Shown here: positions 44,944-53,562 of the stretch, piece by piece
Layout of the letters: each line of letters begins with the position of its first letter
How positions within the stretch are numbered: position 1 is the stretch's first letter
Source: Candidatus Acidiferrales bacterium
GTDB lineage: Bacteria > Bacteroidota > Ignavibacteria > Kryptoniales > JAKASW01
Reading direction: 5' to 3'
Assembly (NCBI GenBank): GCA_035515795.1
Contig: DATJAY010000002.1
Span: forward strand, 186,001 to 250,000
Length of the DNA: 64,000 nt
Translations under genes and position numbers: made by a program
Notes under the pieces: generated by a model
What the model was told of the DNA's origin: nothing
The model's database searches: none
What the model saw: the letters and a program-made list of their open reading frames with translations, nothing else

Positions 44944-46854
44944 ATGAAGGACCGAGAAAAAGAAGAAGCGAAGAATCCAAAAGGTAACCGGCGCAGTCTT
45001 ACGTCTCGATCGCGGAAGAGAATGTTCTGGGTTGTCACTGTTTCCTTGCCGTTCATGGTGTTGATCGTTTTAGAGATTTCGCTGAGAATTCTCAATTACG
45101 ACGGCAATTTAGATTTGTTCATTCCGGCCCAAGCGGGTTACGAAGATTATCTCCAGTGTAATCCCAATGTCGCCCGCCGCTATTTTACCGGACAAACCGC
45201 GCTGCCTGCTCCGCCCAGAGGGATATTTCTGAGGGATAAGCCGAAGAACGGGTGTCGGATTTTTGTACTGGGCGAATCGTCGGCTGCAGGATTTCCGTAT
45301 GAGACAAATGCTTCCTTCCCGAATATCCTTGCTAGGTTGCTCTCGGACACTTTTCCTGGAAAGAAGGTTGAAGTTATCAACGTCGCGATGTCTGCGATTA
45401 ACAGCTATGCAATGCTGGACATGATGGACGAAATTCTGCGAGAGTCCCCTGACGCACTTCTTATTTACGCCGGTCACAACGAATATTATGGCGCCCTCGG
45501 GGTGGGTTCGGTTCAATCTCTTGGTAATTCAAGATGGCTGATTAGAACATATCTCAAGCTTGAGAGGTTCAAGATATTCCTTCTCTTGCGAGACTTCCTG
45601 GGCTGGCTAAGATTCGAATTAAACAAGATGATTTACGGAGGAAATGACAGCGAGCCATCATCGACGCTGATGGAAAGCATAGTGGCACAACAAACTATTC
45701 CCTTTGGGAGTCCGCTTTACGAGGCAGGGAAAATGCAGTTCGAAGAGAACATGAATGACATTCTCCAAAAGGCGGCTGAGAAGAAGGTGCCCGTTGTCTT
45801 GAGCGAGCTGGTCAGTAATCTCCGCGATCAACCCCCGTTTATCTCTGTGCGCGACAAGGAAGGAAAGACAGCGCAGGACTATTTCGACCTTGCCCGTCAG
45901 GAAGAAGCCGATGGAGATTATGCAAAGGCTCGTCAGAACTACTTCAAGGCAAAAGACTATGATGCCTTGCGGTTCCGCGCCCCGGAAGAATTTAACGATG
46001 CATTGCGTTCATTGGCAAAACAATACTCCTGTCCTATCGTTCCTACGCTGGCATATTTTGAAAACGCCTCCCCTAATGGCGTTATTGGGAACTCGTTAAT
46101 CCTGGAACATCTTCATCCCAACATTAATGGGTACTTTTTGATTGCGAAGGCTTTCTACGAAACGATGAAGGCAAACAAGATGATTAATTCATACTGGCCT
46201 CCGGACAGCGTAGGTCTGGAACGAGGAAAAGGAGTGACTCAATTGGACAGCGTTTATGGTGCCATGGTCATTCAACATTTAAAATCGGGCTGGCCCTTTC
46301 AACCTAAATCCGTTCCTAATCGTTTTATGGAAAATTTTCGACCCGCAAATCACATTCAAGAGATCGCGTTTGCCGTGATGCAAACGGGTTTGAGTCTGGA
46401 AGTTGGTCATATGGAATTGGGCGATTACTATGAGAATCATGGTGAATTAGAGAGGGCATTTGACGAGTACGAAGCTCTGATGACATCGATTCCACAGGTG
46501 ATGGATTTTTACAAGAAGGCCGCGGGTATTCTGCTCATGGAAAAGAAATATGACCGGGCGGAGGAACTGTTGAAGGTATCTCTGGGATATAAGGAAACCG
46601 TCTTCGCTTACAAGTGGCTGGGACAGATTGACCTGATGAATAAAAATTATGGGGAAGCGATCTCATATCTGACGAGAGCTGATTCTCTGGACAGACAAGA
46701 TGTTCAGGTGGTATTCAATTTGAGCCGGGCTTACTATTTAGACGGCCGATTGGGTGAAGGCGACAAGTATTTCATAAAATTGCAGAGTCTATCTCCAAAA
46801 CCCGAGGACATTGCTTATCTCAACAATTTGCGTGCATCGGTCCGCGCCAAGTGA
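44944..46854 (+). CDS. Membrane-anchored SGNH/GDSL hydrolase with C-terminal TPR repeats
   Basis: This protein of 636 residues has a very basic N-terminal tail and one membrane helix (about 28-50, VVTVSLPFMVLIVLEISL), so the rest lies outside the inner membrane. The SGNH domain shows block I with the nucleophile Ser in FVLGESSAAGFPY (about 106-118), the Asn of block III in YAGHNEYYG (near 177), and the His of block V in LEHLHPNINGY (near 390). An insertion with FSYF-like helical segments (DYAKARQNYFKAKDYDA) separates them. The C-terminal 150 residues are TPR-like. Such fusions are known in the FCB group and may deacylate or acylate surface glycans; substrate unknown. It follows the GH31 gene by 40 bases. 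Confidence 0.85.
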   Translation: MKDREKEEAKNPKGNRRSLTSRSRKRMFWVVTVSLPFMVLIVLEISLRILNYDGNLDLFIPAQAGYEDYLQCNPNVARRYFTGQTALPAPPRGIFLRDKPKNGCRIFVLGESSAAGFPYETNASFPNILARLLSDTFPGKKVEVINVAMSAINSYAMLDMMDEILRESPDALLIYAGHNEYYGALGVGSVQSLGNSRWLIRTYLKLERFKIFLLLRDFLGWLRFELNKMIYGGNDSEPSSTLMESIVAQQTIPFGSPLYEAGKMQFEENMNDILQKAAEKKVPVVLSELVSNLRDQPPFISVRDKEGKTAQDYFDLARQEEADGDYAKARQNYFKAKDYDALRFRAPEEFNDALRSLAKQYSCPIVPTLAYFENASPNGVIGNSLILEHLHPNINGYFLIAKAFYETMKANKMINSYWPPDSVGLERGKGVTQLDSVYGAMVIQHLKSGWPFQPKSVPNRFMENFRPANHIQEIAFAVMQTGLSLEVGHMELGDYYENHGELERAFDEYEALMTSIPQVMDFYKKAAGILLMEKKYDRAEELLKVSLGYKETVFAYKWLGQIDLMNKNYGEAISYLTRADSLDRQDVQVVFNLSRAYYLDGRLGEGDKYFIKLQSLSPKPEDIAYLNNLRASVRAK

Positions 46855-46953
46855 GAAACGTTCAGATTGTCGATGGGGGCTTTGTCAACGGAACGGCAAT
46901 TCATCTGACCGAAAAATCTTATCGCCGCACGGATTATTATCGTGAAGACTGTC

Positions 46954-46999
46954 TTTGAAATTGGTTCAGCAGAATATAGCTTGAGATACCGATTTCAAA
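46954..46999. repeat. 12-bp inverted repeat between the SGNH gene and rpmB
   Basis: TTTGAAATTGGT at 46954-46965 pairs with ACCGATTTCAAA at 46988-46999; the single mismatch would be a G-U wobble in RNA. The loop is 22 nt and no T run follows. It could end transcription from either side in a factor-assisted way, or be an operator. Confidence 0.45.
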
Positions 47000-47108
47000 C
47001 GCACGACTTAGCGGAATGTGACCCAAAAGTCAAAATCAAGTTTTAAAAGTCGGAAATCTGTTTAACTTTAGATTGTAATTCGCAGTACGAGGATGCAACC
47101 CCAGAAAC

Positions 47109-47300
47109 CTAAGCAGCTTTTCGCACGCGTCCCTGCTTGATGCAAGACGCGCAAACGTTTATGCGCCTGACCTTGCCGTCGATCACCGCGCGTACGCTTT
47201 GCAGATTCGGATTCCATCTGCGGTTGGTGATGTTGTGAGCATGACTCACATTGTGACCGTAAATCGGTTTTTTTCCGCAGACTTCACAGATTTTTGCCAT
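47109..47300 (-). CDS. rpmB: 50S ribosomal protein L28
   Basis: This small basic ribosomal protein of 63 residues belongs to the large subunit. It starts MAKICEVCGKKPIYGHNVSH, keeps both Cys pairs (CEVCGK and CASCIK) that form the zinc-binding version of L28, and has the family segment NITNRRWNPNLQSVRAV. GGAG lies 6 nt upstream of the ATG on the minus strand. It stands alone between the surface-glycan locus and the polysaccharide cluster, divergent from rfbB across 178 bases that probably contain both promoters. rpmG is not adjacent. Confidence 0.96.
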   Translation of the reverse strand: MAKICEVCGKKPIYGHNVSHAHNITNRRWNPNLQSVRAVIDGKVRRINVCASCIKQGRVRKAA

Positions 47301-47478
47301 TCACTTCTCCAAGATTTCGTATAATTTAGTATCTGCAACCCTTTTTTTCAAGACTACCCTCGCAACTTTTGTGTTGAAACTCCACCCAGCGAGTGATATA
47401 TTTTTCAATTACGAGTTGGCAATCATAAAATTTTTCACGACCACGATCGAAAAGAGTTTAGGTAAAAATCTATAATCA

Positions 47479-48504
47479 ATGCCAATGAACTTGAGAAGTA
47501 TTCTTGTAACCGGTGGCGCGGGCTTTATCGGCAGCAATTTCATAAGATTCTTTTTAGAAAAGCATGATAATGTCGACCTCATAAATCTTGACAAGTTGAC
47601 TTATGCCGGCAATCTTGAAAGCCTGCGCGACGTTGAGTCAAACCCCAGGTATCATTTTTATCGCGGAGATATTTCCGATGCTGCATTCGTGAAGCGGCTC
47701 TTTCATGAATGGCATTGCGATGCAATAGTTAATTTTGCTGCGGAGTCGCACGTTGACAGGAGTATTCTCGGCCCTCAAGTTTTTATCGAAACAAATGTCC
47801 GAGGAACCATGGTGCTCCTTGAGGCAGCGAGGGAATTTGGCGTAGAAAAATTCCTGCAGGTGTCGACAGATGAGGTCTACGGCTCGCTCGGAGCGAAAGG
47901 GAAATTTACCGAAGCAAATAACCTTTCACCGAATAGCCCTTATTCGGCGAGCAAAGCAAGTGCAGATGTGCTCGTGCGGGCATGGCTGAAAACTTTCAAT
48001 GTTCCGACTGTTATCACAAGATGCTCAAACAATTACGGGCCATTTCAGTTTCCCGAAAAATTCATACCGTTGATGATAATTAACGCGATGCAGAACAGGG
48101 AGCTTCCGATCTACGGTGATGGTGAAAATGTACGAGACTGGATTTTCGTTGAAGATCATTGCGAGGCTATCGATACGGTCTTATATCATGGAGTGGTCGG
48201 GGAAATCTATAATATCGGCGGCGGGAATGAGATTCGTAATATCGAGATGGCTAAGCTGATATTGAAAAGGCTTGGGAAGCCGGAGTCCCTATTGAAATTC
48301 GTGAAAGACCGGCCGGGACATGATCGCCGATATGCCATGGATTCATCGAAGATTGAAATAGAATTGAGATGGAAGCCTCACAGATCTTTTGAAGAGGGAA
48401 TCGAGGAAACAATAAGGTGGTACACCGACCACGAAGATTGGTGGAGAAGAATTATCTCCGGCGAGTACCAACACTATTATAAACTTCAGTACGAGGGAAG
48501 ATGA
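47479..48504 (+). CDS. rfbB: dTDP-glucose 4,6-dehydratase
   Basis: RfbB/RmlB converts dTDP-glucose to dTDP-4-keto-6-deoxyglucose, the shared intermediate of rhamnose and other deoxysugars. The 341-residue extended SDR enzyme has the NAD-binding TGGAGFIGSNFIRFF, FAAESHVDRSI, the catalytic STDEVYGSLG and the Tyr-x3-Lys of PYSASKASAD, plus NNYGPFQFPEKFIPL. It opens the polysaccharide cluster and overlaps the next gene by 4 bases (ATGA). The 4-keto sugar feeds the RmlC- and RmlD-like genes a few kilobases downstream. No rfbA (thymidylyltransferase) lies in the window. Confidence 0.94.
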   Translation: MPMNLRSILVTGGAGFIGSNFIRFFLEKHDNVDLINLDKLTYAGNLESLRDVESNPRYHFYRGDISDAAFVKRLFHEWHCDAIVNFAAESHVDRSILGPQVFIETNVRGTMVLLEAAREFGVEKFLQVSTDEVYGSLGAKGKFTEANNLSPNSPYSASKASADVLVRAWLKTFNVPTVITRCSNNYGPFQFPEKFIPLMIINAMQNRELPIYGDGENVRDWIFVEDHCEAIDTVLYHGVVGEIYNIGGGNEIRNIEMAKLILKRLGKPESLLKFVKDRPGHDRRYAMDSSKIEIELRWKPHRSFEEGIEETIRWYTDHEDWWRRIISGEYQHYYKLQYEGR

Positions 48505-49835
48505 ATACCGATGTCGAATTATTGAAGAAAAGAATTACAGAGAAAAAGATTAAAGTGGGGGTTGTGGGCCTTGGCTATGTGGGTCTACCTCTCGCGGTTG
48601 AATTTGCAGGGAAGGGAGTCGAAACGCTGGGAATTGATTTAGACCGAAAGAAAGTCGAGAGCGTAAACAAAGGTGTAAACTATATCGGTGATGTCGAGAG
48701 CGATGAGTTTGCTGAACTTGTGAAGTCGGGGATGCTGAAAGCGGAAGACAACTATAATTCAATAGACATGTGTGACGCGATTTTCATTTGTGTCCCGACT
48801 CCATTTACACCGAACAAAGAACCGGACATCTCTTTTATTCTTGACGCCGCGGAAAATATCGCAAAATGTGTGCGCAAAAATCAGATAATCGTGTTGAGAA
48901 GCACAACATTCCCAAACACAACTCAAGGATACGTTCAACCGATTCTTGAGAGAACAGGATTGAAAGCCGGGAAGGATTTCTTCCTCGCATTTTCTCCAGA
49001 GAGGATCGATCCGGGCAATAAGAAATTCAAGACGAATAACATACCGACGGTTGTCGGCGGCGTAAATGAGGCCAGCACGGAGCTTGCCTCGCTGGTTGTT
49101 AAGTACAGTGTCAATGAAATTGTCAAAGTATCGAATCCTAAAGTGGCTGAAATGGAAAAGCTGCTTGAAAATATTTTTAGGAGCGTAAATATCGCGCTCG
49201 TGAATGAGCTCGCGCAGCTCTGTGACAGGATGGGAGGGATAAATATTTGGGAAGTCGTAGATGCAGCGGCGACAAAACCTTTCGGTTTTATGCCGTTCTA
49301 TCCGGGTCCCGGAATCGGCGGACACTGCATACTCATCGACCCATATTACCTGGGGTGGCTAGCAAAAGCATATGACTTTCAGACCAACTTCATTTCGCTG
49401 GCGGCAGAAGTTAACGAAAATATGCCGTTCTACGTGAAGAACATGGTGCAGCGCGAGTTGAGTTTCCTCGCGACAAGTTTCAAGAAAGCAAGAATAGTGA
49501 TCCTTGGAGTGGCATTCAAAAAGGACGTCGATGACACGAGGCATTCTCCTGCCTTGAAGGTTATGGAACTTCTGCTCCAGGATGGTGCTGTGAACATTTC
49601 GTATAACGATCCGTACGTCCCGGAAGTCAGGGTGGATGGGAGGAAATTCAAATCTGTTGAGCTGACCGGGAAGCTACTGAAGTCCGCAGATTGCGTCTTG
49701 ATTACAACCGATCACTCGTCTTACGACTACGATTTTGTCGTGAAAAATTCCGATCTGGTTATTGACACTAGAAATGCGACGAGGAATGTCAAGAAAGGAA
49801 AAGAAAAAATTGTCCTCCTGGGGGACGGAAGATGA
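48501..49835 (+). CDS. UDP-N-acetylhexosamine 6-dehydrogenase (WbpA/WecC type)
   Basis: This NAD-dependent nucleotide-sugar dehydrogenase of 444 residues oxidises the C6 hydroxyl of a UDP-HexNAc to the uronic acid. It has the Rossmann motif VGLGYVGLPLAVEFAGKG, FICVPTPFTPNKEPD, FSPERIDPGNK, the active-site Cys in GIGGHCILIDPYY (near residue 276), and the C-terminal domain GVAFKKDVDDTRHSPA. It resembles both UDP-GlcNAc and UDP-ManNAc dehydrogenases. The neighbouring 2-epimerase (WecB-like) makes UDP-ManNAc, so UDP-ManNAcA production is one likely outcome. Overlap with rfbB (4 bases) indicates coupled translation. Confidence 0.9.
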   Translation: MNTDVELLKKRITEKKIKVGVVGLGYVGLPLAVEFAGKGVETLGIDLDRKKVESVNKGVNYIGDVESDEFAELVKSGMLKAEDNYNSIDMCDAIFICVPTPFTPNKEPDISFILDAAENIAKCVRKNQIIVLRSTTFPNTTQGYVQPILERTGLKAGKDFFLAFSPERIDPGNKKFKTNNIPTVVGGVNEASTELASLVVKYSVNEIVKVSNPKVAEMEKLLENIFRSVNIALVNELAQLCDRMGGINIWEVVDAAATKPFGFMPFYPGPGIGGHCILIDPYYLGWLAKAYDFQTNFISLAAEVNENMPFYVKNMVQRELSFLATSFKKARIVILGVAFKKDVDDTRHSPALKVMELLLQDGAVNISYNDPYVPEVRVDGRKFKSVELTGKLLKSADCVLITTDHSSYDYDFVVKNSDLVIDTRNATRNVKKGKEKIVLLGDGR

Positions 49836-49873
49836 GCGAGGAAGATTAGACAGCGCAGAGCGAAGAGTTTTCG

Positions 49874-50992
49874 GTGAATAGGAAATTGAGATTTATCAGC
49901 GTAGTAGGTGCTCGTCCAAACTTCATGAAGGTCGCCCCCCTTCATCGTGTTTTCTCTAAGATTGACAGAGTTGATCATATGATCGTTCACACGGGTCAGC
50001 ATTACGATGAAAACATGTCGAGAATTTTCTTTAACGATTTGGAGCTTCCGAAACCCGACGTCTATCTCGGTGTCGGTTCCGGGACTCATGCAGAGCAAAC
50101 TGCGAGGGTTATGGTCGAATTTGAAAAAATTCTTGTGAATGGAAAACCCGACCTCGTTATCGTCGTCGGTGATGTGAATTCGACGGTTGCCTGCAGCTTG
50201 ACGGCATCCAAACTCTTGATTCCGGTAGCCCACGTCGAGGCGGGGCTTCGGAGCTTTGACAGAACGATGCCCGAGGAGATAAATAGAATCGTAACGGATG
50301 TTTTAAGCGACTATCTTTTCGTTACCGAGGAAAGCGGAGTCGTGAACCTGCGGAATGAAGGCATAAGCGAAAAGAAAATCTTCCTGGTTGGCGACGTGAT
50401 GATAGACTCGCTGATATTGTATCGGGAGAAAGCGAGGCGATCCGAAATCAAAAAGACATTTGGATTATCGGCCGGAGAATATACGTTGGTGACCCTGCAT
50501 CGTCCGAGCAATGTGGACGATTGCACTAATCTCGAAACGATTCTGAAGATTTTCCATGGCATCGAACTTCATGGCAAAATAATATTTCCCATACATCCCC
50601 GGACAAGAAAACGCATTGAAGAATTCGGCCTTTCGTCACAATTTGCTGCCGTGAAAAATCTTGTGCTGACCGATCCGCTTGGATATTTAGATTTCTTGAA
50701 TCTTATGATGGACGCACGAATTGTGCTGACCGACTCAGGCGGAATACAGGAAGAGACGACTTTCTTAAATGTGCCTTGTGTAACTCTGCGCGAGAATACG
50801 GAGCGCCCCATCACGTTGGAAGTCGGAACGAATGTCTTGACGGGTTTATCGGTGGATGAAGTTGTTAATCTCACGAATGAATGCTACTCGGGGAAGTGGA
50901 AGAAAAGCAGAGTGCCGGAGCTTTGGGACGGGAAAGCGGCGGAAAGAATAGGGAAAGTACTTCTTGACTTACCGGTTCCAAATCAAGTATAG
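49874..50992 (+). CDS. wecB: Non-hydrolysing UDP-N-acetylglucosamine 2-epimerase
   Basis: This GT-B fold enzyme interconverts UDP-GlcNAc and UDP-ManNAc in the cytoplasm. The 372-residue protein has GARPNFMKVAPLHRVF, IVHTGQHYDENMS, VGDVNSTVACSL, HVEAGLRSFDRTMPEEINR, TLHRPSNVDD and the DSGGIQEETTFL loop with a C-terminal catalytic Glu. The start is probably GTG 49874, 7 nt after a GAAGAG-like site. It lies 38 bases after the dehydrogenase; together these two genes can make a ManNAc-derived uronic acid for a surface polymer. Confidence 0.94.
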   Translation: MNRKLRFISVVGARPNFMKVAPLHRVFSKIDRVDHMIVHTGQHYDENMSRIFFNDLELPKPDVYLGVGSGTHAEQTARVMVEFEKILVNGKPDLVIVVGDVNSTVACSLTASKLLIPVAHVEAGLRSFDRTMPEEINRIVTDVLSDYLFVTEESGVVNLRNEGISEKKIFLVGDVMIDSLILYREKARRSEIKKTFGLSAGEYTLVTLHRPSNVDDCTNLETILKIFHGIELHGKIIFPIHPRTRKRIEEFGLSSQFAAVKNLVLTDPLGYLDFLNLMMDARIVLTDSGGIQEETTFLNVPCVTLRENTERPITLEVGTNVLTGLSVDEVVNLTNECYSGKWKKSRVPELWDGKAAERIGKVLLDLPVPNQV

Positions 50993-51007
50993 AATGAAAT
51001 TATTATT

Positions 51008-51646
51008 ATGAAGATTGTTTCTGTAATATCTCTCGAGATACCCGACGTTAAAGTAGTCAGATTTGCGCGCTTCGTCGACAGTCGTGGTTTCTTTACTGAG
51101 CCCTACCGAAGGAGCGACAGCATCAGTCACCCCGGCTTGGAGAATTTTCGAAACTTGGAGTTCGTCCAAGTAAATGAAAGTTTCTCAATAAAAGGAGTCT
51201 GCCGAGGACTCCATTTTCAGTGGAATCCGTTCATGGGAAAATTAGTTCGCACCATTACTGGTCGAATGGTAGATATGGTTCTCGATATAAGAAAGGGCTC
51301 GCCGACACTCGGCAAAATAATAGCGTATGATATGCCCACCGAAGAGACCGATGCATTCAACGAATGGATATGGGTACCTCCCGGATTTGCTCACGGAAAT
51401 TTTTTCCCGGAAGATTCGAGAATTGAATACTTGTGTTCAGGTGAATACAGTCCCGGTTGTGAAGCGGGCATTTCTCCTCTGGCTGAAGACATCGACTGGT
51501 CCCTTTGTAGTCCCCAATTGAAATCCGTCTTTGACAATGCAATAGTTAGAAATGGAATTTTCAGCGAGAAAGACAAAAATGGACTTTCCTTATCAAATTG
51601 GCTGAAGGACACACGGTCCGATAATTTTTTATATGGTTCTTGTTGA
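51008..51646 (+). CDS. dTDP-4-dehydrorhamnose 3,5-epimerase family protein
   Basis: This RmlC-like cupin enzyme of 212 residues epimerises the 4-keto sugar made by RfbB. Seen are FVDSRGFFTEPYRRS, GVCRGLHFQWNP with the catalytic His near residue 67, the segment from TGRMVDMVLDIRKGS to LGK, and VPPGFAHGNFFPEDS. The enzyme may act on C3, C5 or both, so the final sugar (rhamnose or another 6-deoxy-hexose) is open. It precedes the RmlD-like reductase by 8 bases. It is slightly longer than typical RmlC, with an extra C-terminal helix region. Confidence 0.88.
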   Translation: MKIVSVISLEIPDVKVVRFARFVDSRGFFTEPYRRSDSISHPGLENFRNLEFVQVNESFSIKGVCRGLHFQWNPFMGKLVRTITGRMVDMVLDIRKGSPTLGKIIAYDMPTEETDAFNEWIWVPPGFAHGNFFPEDSRIEYLCSGEYSPGCEAGISPLAEDIDWSLCSPQLKSVFDNAIVRNGIFSEKDKNGLSLSNWLKDTRSDNFLYGSC

Positions 51647-51654
51647 GATAATTT

Positions 51655-52377
51655 ATGATTGACCAACGAAGCATTCTTTTTACAGGCGGGTCCGGACTGC
51701 TTGGACGTGAATTCCACAAACTTCTTCCTCAGGCACTTTATCCGTCCCGTGGTGAACTCGATGTAGCCAATTTCGAATCGGTGGAGGAGTGCTTCAAAGG
51801 AAAAAACATAAAGATTGTTTTCCACGCTGCCGCCTTCACCTCTCCGCCAAAGGTTGATAAGGACCCTGAGCAGGCAATTGATTCGAATATCATCGGAACC
51901 TGTAACATGGTAAAAATCTGCGCGAGACACCACGCAAGACTCATTTACGTTTCGACCGACTATGTTTTTTCAGGAGACAAAGGAAACTACCGCGAAACCG
52001 ACTCAGTTCATCCCGTGAACAAATACGCGTGGTCAAAATTGGGCGGTGAATGCGCGGTCAAAATGTATGATAATTCAGTCATCATCAGAACTAGCTTCGG
52101 GCCGGACGAATTTCCTTACGACAAAGCTTTCGTTGATCAATGGACGAGCCGCGAATCGGTATCCATGATAGCTAAGATGATGCTTAAGATTATTGAATCA
52201 GATTACCGTGGCGTCATACACATTGGAGGAGAGAGAAAGACTGTTTACAACTATGCGCTAAACTTGAGCCCGGATAAGAAAATCGGTCGTTTATCAACGT
52301 CGGAAGTCTCGTTCAAAGTACCGAATGACACATCCTTGGACGTCGGGCTTTATAGGTCGATTTTCGGTGATGAATAG
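51655..52377 (+). CDS. RmlD-like sugar-nucleotide reductase, short form
   Basis: This NAD(P)-dependent reductase of the extended SDR type has 240 residues, shorter than the usual 280-300 for RmlD. It has the nucleotide-binding TGGSGLLGREFH, HAAAFTSPPKVDKDPEQA, YVSTDYVFSGDKGNY and the catalytic Tyr-x3-Lys in KYAWSKLGGE. It would reduce the 4-keto group after the RmlC step. The C-terminal substrate domain appears shortened, with the sequence ending LYRSIFGDE. A related enzyme with a different product is possible. It follows the RmlC-like gene closely and probably works with it. Confidence 0.82.
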   Translation: MIDQRSILFTGGSGLLGREFHKLLPQALYPSRGELDVANFESVEECFKGKNIKIVFHAAAFTSPPKVDKDPEQAIDSNIIGTCNMVKICARHHARLIYVSTDYVFSGDKGNYRETDSVHPVNKYAWSKLGGECAVKMYDNSVIIRTSFGPDEFPYDKAFVDQWTSRESVSMIAKMMLKIIESDYRGVIHIGGERKTVYNYALNLSPDKKIGRLSTSEVSFKVPNDTSLDVGLYRSIFGDE

Positions 52378-52445
52378 CATGGATGTGGTGAGTTGATTCT
52401 TAGTTTGAGTTCGTTTCATGCACCGTCTCAGGACACGAGGGAGAC

Positions 52446-52479
52446 TGTCATTCTGACGGAACATAGTAACTGAAGAATC
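52446..52479. repeat. Dispersed intergenic repeat of the CATTCTGA...GAAGAATC type
   Basis: The text TGTCATTCTGACGGAACA followed by ACTGAAGAATC matches a short palindrome-like element common between genes in many FCB and other genomes. It lies in the 167-base gap between the RmlD-like gene and the epimerase. No function is known. The recognition is from memory of the repeat and should be tested by counting copies in the genome. Confidence 0.55.
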
Positions 52480-52544
52480 AGCCAATGGATAATCGCATTT
52501 GTTAGGCAATAAACTAATAATAATTGAGGTATGTGAGACTATAA

Positions 52545-53519
52545 ATGGGAAATAACAACGGGAAGAAAATCCTCGTAGGTGGTGGAGCTGGATACATAGG
52601 AAGTGCTCTTGTGCCTGTGTTGATTGAACACGGCTATCATGTTTCGGTTGTTGATTTCCTTTGGTTCGGAAATCATTTACCGAAGGAGGTCAAAGTCATT
52701 CAACAGGATCTCTTTGACCTGACGCGAGAGCAAATCGAAGGCTTCGACGTTTTTATCTTCTTGGCGGGACTTTCGAATGATCCGATGGCAGAGTTCAGCC
52801 CATCCAAGAATTTTGTTTATAATGCAGCATTGCCTGCTTATCTCGCATATATTGCGAAGCAAGCCGGCGTAAAGCGATATGTTTATGCATCTTCGTGTTC
52901 TGTTTATGGATACACCGAGAATAATCTTTATGATGAAAACTCTCCTGTTACATGCGGCTATCCATACGGGATTTCCAAGCTTCAAGGAGAGCGCGGCGTA
53001 TTCCAGTTACAGGACGAGAATTTTTCAGTGATTGCACTTAGGCAAGGAACTGTCTGCGGTTATAGTCCCAGAATGCGCTTTGACCTCATCATAAACACAA
53101 TGTTTAAGTCTGCGCTTACTTCCAAAAGGATTACGGTAAACAATCCAGCAATTTGGAGACCACTATGCGACGTCAGGGATATTGTCTTCGCGTACCTGCG
53201 GGCAATTCAAGCGGATTCAAACTTAAGCGGGGTTTTTAACATAACCGGAGGCAATTTCACAGTCGGTGAAGTGGGAGACCTTGTGAAAATGGAAGTCGAA
53301 AAAATTTCAGGGATGAAGGTCGCGTTAGACATAAAGAATATTCAGGATTACCGCAACTATAAAGTCTCTACCCAGAAAGCGGAGAACAACCTAGGGTTCA
53401 AACCGGTTTTTACAATTATCGATACTGTCGATGATCTCTTTAACCATAAAGACCTCTATGGCGATTTCGAGAACGATGAGTTCTACAACATACGCACTTT
53501 CAAAAAAATCGAATGGTAG
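52545..53519 (+). CDS. NAD-dependent epimerase/dehydratase
   Basis: This extended SDR enzyme of 324 residues acts on nucleotide sugars. It has the Rossmann motif VGGGAGYIGSALVPVLIE, the active-site segment ASSCSVYGYTEN, and the Tyr-x3-Lys in YPYGISKLQGE. It resembles UDP-glucose or UDP-galactose 4-epimerase-like and dTDP-sugar modifying enzymes, but the substrate cannot be fixed by eye. It is separated by 167 bases from the RmlD-like gene and followed by an unknown gene after 43 bases. A role in making one of the sugars of the polymer encoded by this cluster is likely. Confidence 0.87.
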   Translation: MGNNNGKKILVGGGAGYIGSALVPVLIEHGYHVSVVDFLWFGNHLPKEVKVIQQDLFDLTREQIEGFDVFIFLAGLSNDPMAEFSPSKNFVYNAALPAYLAYIAKQAGVKRYVYASSCSVYGYTENNLYDENSPVTCGYPYGISKLQGERGVFQLQDENFSVIALRQGTVCGYSPRMRFDLIINTMFKSALTSKRITVNNPAIWRPLCDVRDIVFAYLRAIQADSNLSGVFNITGGNFTVGEVGDLVKMEVEKISGMKVALDIKNIQDYRNYKVSTQKAENNLGFKPVFTIIDTVDDLFNHKDLYGDFENDEFYNIRTFKKIEW

Positions 53520-53562
53520 AATCAATTTGAAATTATGAACAGATTACGCGGGGGAATCATCA

